Of a stretch of 64,000 nt of DNA, positions 58,950-64,000 are shown one piece after another. Position numbers and translations under genes: made by a program. Numbering within the stretch: position 1 is the stretch's first letter; each line of letters starts with the position of its first letter. This DNA comes from Rhizobium lentis (GTDB taxonomy: Bacteria > Pseudomonadota > Alphaproteobacteria > Rhizobiales > Rhizobiaceae): positions 2,939,001 through 3,003,000 of the forward strand of contig NZ_CP071454.1 of assembly GCF_017352135.1 (NCBI RefSeq). Reading direction: 5' to 3'. The notes beneath the pieces are model-generated. The model saw only the letters and a list, made by a program, of their open reading frames with translations, was not told the origin of the DNA and ran no database searches.

Positions 58950-60599
58950 CTATCTGTCGCTGACCGCCCAGCGGGGGTTGACCCAGGGTTCCTGGTTCGA
59001 GCGCGCCAGCGGCTGTTTGCCGAGGATATGGTCGGCGGCTTTCTCGCCGGTCATGATCGAGGGGCCGTTCAGGTTGCCGTAAGTGACGTGCGGGAAAATC
59101 GAGCTGTCGGCGACACGCAAGCCATCGACGCCGATCACCCGCGTCTGCGGATCGACCACCGCCATCGGATCGTCCTTGGAACCCATCTTGCAGGTGCCGC
59201 AGGGGTGATAGGCGCTTTCCAGATGTTCGCGCAGGAAGGCGTCGATCTGATCGTCGCTCTGCACCGCTTCGCCCGGCTGGATCTCCGGACCGCGATAGGC
59301 GTCGAAGGCCTTCTGCCCGAAGATCTCGCGGGTCAGGCGCACGCAGTGGCGGAATTTCTCCCAGTCTTCCTGATGGCTCATATAGTTGAAGCGCAGCACC
59401 GGATCGGCCTTCGGGTCGGGCGAGCGCAGCGTCACGCTGCCGCGCGATTTCGACAGGTTGTAGCCGACATGCACCTGGAAGCCGTGGCTCTTGGCCGCCG
59501 CCTTGCCGTCATAGCTGATCGCCACCGGCAGGAAATGATACTGAATATCGGGCTGCTTCAGCCCCGGTGCCGAGCGCAGGAAGGCGCAGGCCTCGAACTG
59601 GTTGGAGGCGCCGAGCCCGCCCTTCGACAGCAGCCATTGCGCGCCCGCCACCCCCTGCCAGAACCAGGGCAGCCAGGAATAGAGCGATACCGGCTTGGTG
59701 CTGACCTGCTGGAAGTAGAATTCCATATGGTCCTGCAGGTTGGCGCCGACACCCGGTCGATCGGCCTTCACTTCGATGCCCATCTCCTTCAGATGCTCGG
59801 CCGGGCCGATGCCCGACAGCATCAGAAGCTTCGGCGAGTTGAAGGAGGAGGCCGAGACGATCACCTCGCGGTTCGCCTTCACCACCTCGATGCGGCCGCT
59901 GCGCTCGATCTCGACGCCTGTGGCCCGTCCATCTTCGATGACGATCTTGCGCGCCAGGCCATAGACGATCCCGACATTGTCGCGCTTCAGCGCCGGTTTC
60001 AGATAGGCATTGGCGGCAGACCAGCGGCGGCCGGCAAAGATGGTCTGCTCCATCAGCCCGAAGCCTTCCTGCTTGCTGCCGTTATAATCCTCCGTCGTCT
60101 CGAAGCCCGCCTGTTTGCCGGCCTCGACGAAGGCCCGGAACAGCGGATTGGTAAAGCCGCCGCGCTGCACATGCAGCGGCCCGTCCGTGCCGCGCCAGCC
60201 TTCTTCGCCGCCATGCGAATGTTCCATCCGCTTGAAATAGGGGAGAACGTCGGCATAGGCCCAGCCGCTGGCGCCGAGCTCCTCCCAGCGGTTGAAATCT
60301 TCGGCATGGCCGCGCACATAGACCATGCCGTTGATCGAGGAGGAGCCGCCGATCACCTTGCCGCGCGGCGCGGTGATGCGCCGGTTGTTGAGGGTCGGCT
60401 CCGGCTCGGAGAGATAGCCCCAGTTGTAGCGCTTCATGCTCATCGGCCAGGCAAGCGCTGCCGGCATCTGGATGAACGGCCCGAAATCGCTGCCGCCCGC
60501 CTCGATGACGAGGACGCTGTTCTTGCCGTCTTCCGACAGGCGGTAGGCGAGGGCGGAACCGGCCGAGCCCGAGCCGACGATGATGAAATCTGCTTGCAT
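58950..60599 (-). CDS. betA: Choline dehydrogenase
   Basis: 549 residues, FAD-dependent GMC oxidoreductase. FAD site [20 protein letters not shown] (residues 5-24), [28 protein letters not shown], the second GMC signature [16 protein letters not shown], and the catalytic His in [13 protein letters not shown]; the C-terminus matches BetA length (E. coli 556). It oxidises choline to betaine aldehyde at the membrane. It follows betB in the betI-betB-betA order (no betC), separated by a 259-base gap holding a repeat. Confidence 0.95.
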   Translation of the reverse strand: MQADFIIVGSGSAGSALAYRLSEDGKNSVLVIEAGGSDFGPFIQMPAALAWPMSMKRYNWGYLSEPEPTLNNRRITAPRGKVIGGSSSINGMVYVRGHAEDFNRWEELGASGWAYADVLPYFKRMEHSHGGEEGWRGTDGPLHVQRGGFTNPLFRAFVEAGKQAGFETTEDYNGSKQEGFGLMEQTIFAGRRWSAANAYLKPALKRDNVGIVYGLARKIVIEDGRATGVEIERSGRIEVVKANREVIVSASSFNSPKLLMLSGIGPAEHLKEMGIEVKADRPGVGANLQDHMEFYFQQVSTKPVSLYSWLPWFWQGVAGAQWLLSKGGLGASNQFEACAFLRSAPGLKQPDIQYHFLPVAISYDGKAAAKSHGFQVHVGYNLSKSRGSVTLRSPDPKADPVLRFNYMSHQEDWEKFRHCVRLTREIFGQKAFDAYRGPEIQPGEAVQSDDQIDAFLREHLESAYHPCGTCKMGSKDDPMAVVDPQTRVIGVDGLRVADSSIFPHVTYGNLNGPSIMTGEKAADHILGKQPLARSNQEPWVNPRWAVSDR

Positions 60600-60790
60600 C
60601 TGCTTGTTTCCCTCAAGCCGCCATCATCCGGCTGCTTCTTGTTTTTCCTGGAGCCTGCCCCTCATCCGCTTGCCGGCACCGACCGGGGTCGAGCCACGGG
60701 TCTCGACCCGCCCTGCGGAGACCCCCGCAAATGGGGCGAAGGGGATATGCCGCACCGGCTTCCCTCAACCTCGACGCTGCGTTTGGCACG

Positions 60791-60837
60791 TCTCCTCTCC
60801 CGTTTTTACGGGGAGAGGGTTAGGGTGAGGGGCAGAG
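60791..60837. repeat. Intergenic palindromic repeat between betB and betA
   Basis: CTCTCCCG and CGGGGAGAG form an imperfect hairpin around TTTTTA, followed by GGTTAGGGTGAGGGGC. This is a short mosaic repeat familiar in Rhizobiales intergenic DNA. In the 60600-60858 gap no gene is present. It may lower readthrough into betA or fold the transcript. Confidence 0.6.
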
Positions 60838-60858
60838 GCAGTGCAGGGCCAATGTTAC

Positions 60859-62322
60859 TCAATAAGGCGCCGCCACCGGCCCCATGCCGACATAAACCGT
60901 CTTCAGCTCGGAATAATGCTCCAGCGCGGCCAGCGAATTTTCCCGGCCGAAGCCGGATTGTTTCGAGCCGCCGAAGGGGATTTCCACCGGGCAGAGATTG
61001 TAGGTGTTGATCCACAGCGTGCCGGCCTCCAGCCGGTCGACGACGCGGTGGGCGCGGGTGAGGTCGGCGGTGAAGACGCCGCCGGACAGGCCGAATTCGC
61101 TGGCATTGGCGCGGGTGATCACCTCGTCCTCGTCGTCGAAATCGAGCACGGACATGACCGGCCCGAAGATCTCCTCGCGGGCGATGGTCATGTCGTCGGT
61201 GACGTCGGCAAAGACGGTCGGCTGCACGTAGTAACCTTCTCCCGAGACGTTATTCGGAATGCCGCCGCCGGCAATGAGCGTCGCGCCCTCGGCCTTGGCT
61301 TTCTCGATATAGGCGATCACTTTCTCGCGCTGCGCCCAGGAAACCATCGGGCCGATCTGCGTCGCCTCGTCCATCGGATCGCCGATCAGCATCGCCTCGG
61401 TGCGCACCTTCAGCCGCTTCAGGAATTCCGCCTTGATGCCCTTCTGCACGAAGACGCGCGTGCCGTTCGAGCAGACCTGGCCGGTCGAATAGAAATTGCC
61501 GAGCATCGCCCCGCCGATCGCCGAATCGAGATCGGCATCGTCGAAGACGATGAGCGGCGACTTGCCGCCGAGCTCCATCGTCACGTGCTTGAGGCTGCCT
61601 GCCGCCGCCGCCGCGACCCTGCGCCCGGTCGGCACCGAGCCAGTCAGCGACACCTTGGCGACATCGGGATGGTTGACGAGCAGCGGCCCGGTGTCGCGAT
61701 CTCCCTGGATGACATTGTAAAGTCCCTTCGGCAGTCCCGCCTCGTGCAGGATCTCGGCGATCTTCAAGGCGCCGAGCGGCGTGTTCTCCGACGGTTTGAA
61801 CACCATGGCATTGCCCGCGATCAGCGCCGGCGCGCCCTTCCAGCAGGCGATCTGCTGCGGATAGTTCCAGGCGCCGATGCCGACGCAGACGCCGAGCGGT
61901 ACGCGCTTGGTATAGGCGAAATCCTGCCCGAGCGGGATATGGGCGCCGTTGAGCCCGGCCGGCGCGACGCCGCCGAAGAATTCGAAGGCATCGGCGCCCG
62001 AGGTGGGGTCGGCGACGATCGTCTCCTGGATCGGCTTGCCGGTGTCGAGCGTTTCCAGTTCGGAAAGCTCGCGGTTGCGCTCGCGCATGATGTCGGCGGC
62101 GCGCTTGAGGATGCGGCCGCGTGCCATCGGGCTCATCGCCGCCCATTCCGGCTGGGCGCGCTTGGCCGCCGCAATCGCCTTCTCGACGATACCAGGCGTT
62201 GCCGCGTGCAGCCGGGCGATCACCTCGCCGGTGGCCGGATAGAGGCTCTCGATGACGGCGCCGTCGGTATCCTCGACATATTCGCCGTCGATGAAATGCG
62301 AGGCTTTCGGCTGGGCTTTCAT
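60859..62322 (-). CDS. betB: Betaine-aldehyde dehydrogenase
   Basis: 487 residues (E. coli BetB is 490). NAD-binding and catalytic motifs: [52 protein letters not shown] (Glu), [15 protein letters not shown] (Cys) and [15 protein letters not shown]. It oxidises betaine aldehyde to glycine betaine, an osmoprotectant and carbon source. The ATG at 62322 lies just after the betI stop at 62324, so the two are coupled by proximity. Confidence 0.95.
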   Translation of the reverse strand: MKAQPKASHFIDGEYVEDTDGAVIESLYPATGEVIARLHAATPGIVEKAIAAAKRAQPEWAAMSPMARGRILKRAADIMRERNRELSELETLDTGKPIQETIVADPTSGADAFEFFGGVAPAGLNGAHIPLGQDFAYTKRVPLGVCVGIGAWNYPQQIACWKGAPALIAGNAMVFKPSENTPLGALKIAEILHEAGLPKGLYNVIQGDRDTGPLLVNHPDVAKVSLTGSVPTGRRVAAAAAGSLKHVTMELGGKSPLIVFDDADLDSAIGGAMLGNFYSTGQVCSNGTRVFVQKGIKAEFLKRLKVRTEAMLIGDPMDEATQIGPMVSWAQREKVIAYIEKAKAEGATLIAGGGIPNNVSGEGYYVQPTVFADVTDDMTIAREEIFGPVMSVLDFDDEDEVITRANASEFGLSGGVFTADLTRAHRVVDRLEAGTLWINTYNLCPVEIPFGGSKQSGFGRENSLAALEHYSELKTVYVGMGPVAAPY

Positions 62323-62323
62323 G

Positions 62324-63049
62324 TCATTTGTCCTTGCGGTGGTTCGGTCTGGTCTTCCCTTCTCCCCTCGGGGAGAAGGTGGCCCGCAGGGCCGGATGAG
62401 GGGGCTGCAGTCTCGGCCTTGCCCCCTCATCCGTCCTTCGGACATCTTCTCTCCGCTGGAAAGAAGGGGAGGCGCTGACCAGAAGCGCGTTCAGATAATC
62501 CTCCGTCAGCGCGATCGAGGCTTCGATGCCGATCGGCGCCGATTTCAGACTCTGCCTGATATAGAGCCCGTCGATCATCGCCGCAGCGCCCTCGGCGATG
62601 CGTTCTGCGGCGTCGGCCGGGAGCAGCGCCTTGAGATCGGCAAGCAGGTTCGATCGCAGCCGCCTGGCATAGATAACCAGGAAACGCCGCGTCTCCTCCG
62701 AGCGCTGCGCCTCGGCATAAAAGGCAAGCCAGGCGGCGATCGTCTCCGGCGCGAACTGGTCAGCGTGGAAACTGACGCGGATGACCGCGGAAAGCCGCTC
62801 CCGCGGTGTCCGGGCGGCTTTCAGCGCCGCGACCGTATCGTCGCGCAATTGTCTGAGAAGCGAGCGGATCGTCTCGATCAGCAACTGCTCCTTGCTGCCG
62901 AAATAATGATGGGCAAGGGCTGGCGAGACGCCGGCCTTGCGGGCGATGTCGGACATGGTGACGGCAAGCGAGCCGTGATCGCCGATCACCCGCAGCGCCG
63001 CATCGACAAGCGCCTTGCGGCGCACCGGCTCCATTCCGACTTTCGGCAA
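62324..63049 (-). CDS. betI: BetI, choline-responsive TetR-family repressor
   Basis: 241 residues from TTG 63049 ([28 protein letters not shown], aligning with E. coli BetI's MPKLGMQSIRRRQL); a GAGGG lies upstream. The helix-turn-helix is [27 protein letters not shown]. Family members are about 200 residues; here about 46 extra residues (from [18 protein letters not shown]) come from an intergenic mosaic element inserted at the 3' end. It represses the bet genes until choline binds. Confidence 0.92.
   Translation of the reverse strand: MPKVGMEPVRRKALVDAALRVIGDHGSLAVTMSDIARKAGVSPALAHHYFGSKEQLLIETIRSLLRQLRDDTVAALKAARTPRERLSAVIRVSFHADQFAPETIAAWLAFYAEAQRSEETRRFLVIYARRLRSNLLADLKALLPADAAERIAEGAAAMIDGLYIRQSLKSAPIGIEASIALTEDYLNALLVSASPSFQRREDVRRTDEGARPRLQPPHPALRATFSPRGEGKTRPNHRKDK
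62357..62470. repeat. RIME-like mosaic element inside the 3' end of betI
   Basis: An ordered set of dyads: CCTTCTCCCC/GGGGAGAAGG (62358-62379), GGCCCGCAGGGCC (62381-62393), GGATGAGGGG (62394-62403) pairing with CCCCTCATCC (62423-62432), and GTCCTTCGGAC (62433-62443). This is the pattern of Rhizobium-specific intergenic mosaic elements, about 110 bases long. It forms the last codons of betI in the present frame. Confidence 0.83.
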
Positions 63050-63083
63050 ACGACAACCCTCTGAAAACCGCGCCATGGTATTT

Positions 63084-63103
63084 TTGATTGACTGATCAAT
63101 CAA
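63084..63103. promoter_or_regulatory. BetI operator
   Basis: TTGATTGA (63084-63091) and TCAATCAA (63096-63103) form a 20-bp dyad 34 bases ahead of the betI start, in the gap to the divergent HdeD-like gene. TetR-type repressors such as BetI bind such sites; autoregulation of the bet operon is expected. Confidence 0.78.
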
Positions 63104-63186
63104 CAAAAATCTTCGGCGAATTGATTTGGCTCACATCTTTTCCGGAAGAGCTGGGGCAACATATTCAAGTGATCAGGAGGTGTGCT

Positions 63187-63735
63187 ATGACCAGCGTCTT
63201 CAACGAAATGCCGGAATCCTCGCTGCGGTCGAAATGGGTATGGTTCCTCGGCCTCGGGGTTCTGCTTCTTATCTGCGGACTCATCGCCCTCAGCAATTTG
63301 CTGATGGCGACCGTCGCCTCGGTTTTTTATGTCGGCATGCTCATGCTGGCCGGCGGCGTCATCTACCTCGTCCACGCTTTTCAGTTGCGCCGCTGGGATC
63401 AGGTGCTCTTCTGGGCTTTGAGCGGCGTGCTTTACGTGCTTGCCGGTATCTGCGCCTTCGTCAATCCCATCTTCACCTCGGCCGCCTTGACCCTGTTTCT
63501 TGCCATTGCGCTGTTGGTGGCCGGCATATTCCGTCTCTGGGTCGGGATGCGCATGCGACCGCTCAAGGGCTGGCGCTGGATCGCTGCAAGCGGCGTCATG
63601 ACGGCGCTGGCCGGCTTTGTCATCGCACTGGGCTGGCCGGTCAACAGCCTCTGGATCCTTGGCCTTTTTCTAGCCTTCGACCTGATGGTCCAGGGGTGGA
63701 CGATGATCGCCGTTGGCCTTGGCTTGCGCAGTTGA
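63187..63735 (+). CDS. HdeD-like acid-resistance membrane protein
   Basis: 182 residues with six membrane spans, the HdeD family plan: WVWFLGLGVLLLICGLIALSN, VASVFYVGMLMLAGGVIYLVHAF, a VLFWALSGVLYVLAGICAFVNP strand, then AALTLFLAIALLVAGIFRLWVG and two more. The ATG at 63187 follows CAGGAGGTGTGCT. HdeD supports acid survival in enterobacteria; here that role is inferred only. Its promoter region holds the BetI dyad, so it may share control with betI. Confidence 0.85.
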   Translation: MTSVFNEMPESSLRSKWVWFLGLGVLLLICGLIALSNLLMATVASVFYVGMLMLAGGVIYLVHAFQLRRWDQVLFWALSGVLYVLAGICAFVNPIFTSAALTLFLAIALLVAGIFRLWVGMRMRPLKGWRWIAASGVMTALAGFVIALGWPVNSLWILGLFLAFDLMVQGWTMIAVGLGLRS

Positions 63736-63802
63736 ACCGCGATGGACCTTTTCTTTTTTGACAAGGGAATGGCGGGGGATTAGACTTTAGGGATTAGGAT
63801 CG

Positions 63803-63816
63803 TCCGGCATGCCGGA
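63803..63816. other. Palindrome before the ParD-like gene
   Basis: TCCGGCATGCCGGA is a perfect 14-bp palindrome in the 191-base gap before the antitoxin-like gene. It may be an operator for the toxin-antitoxin promoter or a short intergenic repeat; the dyad is not near an obvious promoter. Confidence 0.4.
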
Positions 63817-63926
63817 TGGTTGTGCGAACGCACCAAGGCGCCGGCTTGAAGCGCCGGGAATGCCGAAAATGGTCATGCGTCCCCCAAAGGCAGGGTACTG
63901 CCTGAAGAAAATAAGGGAGGAAGTTC

Positions 63927-64000
63927 ATGCCGATGGTCACCGTTTCCCTCTCTCCGCAACAGGCAGCGGGCATCCGTGCCGCCGTCGACACGGGTGGTTA
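63927..64000 (+). CDS. ParD-like antitoxin, N-terminus (cut by window edge)
   Basis: Only about 24 codons are visible: MPMVTVSLSPQQAAGIRAAV, which matches the ribbon-helix-helix start of ParD-type antitoxins (M-x-x-V-T-V-S-L-S-x-x). A GGGAGG ribosome site precedes the ATG at 63927; a second ATG lies six bases on. If so a ParE-type toxin gene should follow outside the window. Confidence 0.65.
   Translation, partial: MPMVTVSLSPQQAAGIRAAVDTGG

Noticed and set aside
58821-61010. A 729-codon plus-strand open frame across betA
   Set aside because: It is antisense to the well-supported betA gene, has no recognisable domain and arises from GC-rich third-position bias.
60841-62478. A 545-codon plus-strand frame across betB
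   Set aside because: Antisense to betB; Arg/Asp/His-rich translation typical of shadow frames.
1-64000. CRISPR array, tRNA, rRNA or insertion sequence
   Set aside because: No spaced identical repeats, cloverleaf or CCA-type ends, and no transposase or integrase motifs were seen by reading; a tRNAscan or Rfam run would be decisive.

Overview
The window looks like a chromosomal segment of a fast-growing rhizobium (Rhizobium leguminosarum / R. etli type). This rests on the GC-rich coding style, the choline-to-betaine genes (betI-betB-betA), an APS-reductase type cysH-cysD-cysN cluster, intergenic mosaic (RIME-like) repeats, and many small families typical of Rhizobiales (YidB, DUF3618, DUF1515, DUF6152). 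It is mostly accessory metabolism and regulation. I saw no rRNA, tRNA, CRISPR array, transposase or integrase.

0-10.5 kb: a GAF protein; an OhrR-like MarR regulator divergent from a secreted alpha/beta hydrolase, with three operator-like palindromes between them; a SnoaL-like/SDR pair; then a six-gene minus-strand operon (two D-2-hydroxyacid dehydrogenases, an RraA-family aldolase and a complete TctC-TctB-TctA uptake system) facing a divergent LysR regulator. 10.5-12.3 kb: two orphan proteins, one with an internally repeated cysteine motif.

12.3-20.6 kb: a hydroxycinnamate (ferulate/p-coumarate) divergon. Plus strand: vanillin-type dehydrogenase, hydroxycinnamoyl-CoA hydratase/lyase, CoA ligase. 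Minus strand: MarR repressor, MFS transporter, amidohydrolase, acyl-CoA dehydrogenase. Two matching palindromes lie between the arms. The MFS and amidohydrolase genes each carry one apparent -1 frameshift at a similar G-run. 21-26.5 kb: a cupin, a monooxygenase-like protein, two parallel ArsR-SRPBCC-glutathione-linked modules, and a sialidase-fold protein. 26.5-34 kb: a three-gene envelope/stress operon, a KTSC protein, hydrolases, an AAC(3) homologue and small secreted proteins.

34-41.4 kb: an accessory island with a 39-codon phage-like relic, an A+T-richer methyltransferase, a membrane acyltransferase, and a tightly overlapping phage lysis/tail cassette (holin, SAR-type endolysin, Rz/Rz1-like spanin pair, SGNH tail protein, DUF1515 protein) without any capsid or packaging gene. 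41.4-49.8 kb: GNAT / MocR-type regulator pair, DegP protease, LacI regulator, quinone oxidoreductase / LysR pair, peroxiredoxin. 50-53.8 kb: a bifunctional penicillin-binding protein and an HWE histidine kinase, bracketed by a 67-bp imperfect direct repeat of the cysN 3' end. 53.8-58 kb: cysH-D-N and an Rrf2 regulator. 58-64 kb: a DUF6152/membrane pair, betI-betB-betA with a BetI-type operator and a RIME that has extended the BetI reading frame, an HdeD-like protein, and the start of a ParD-like antitoxin cut by the window edge.
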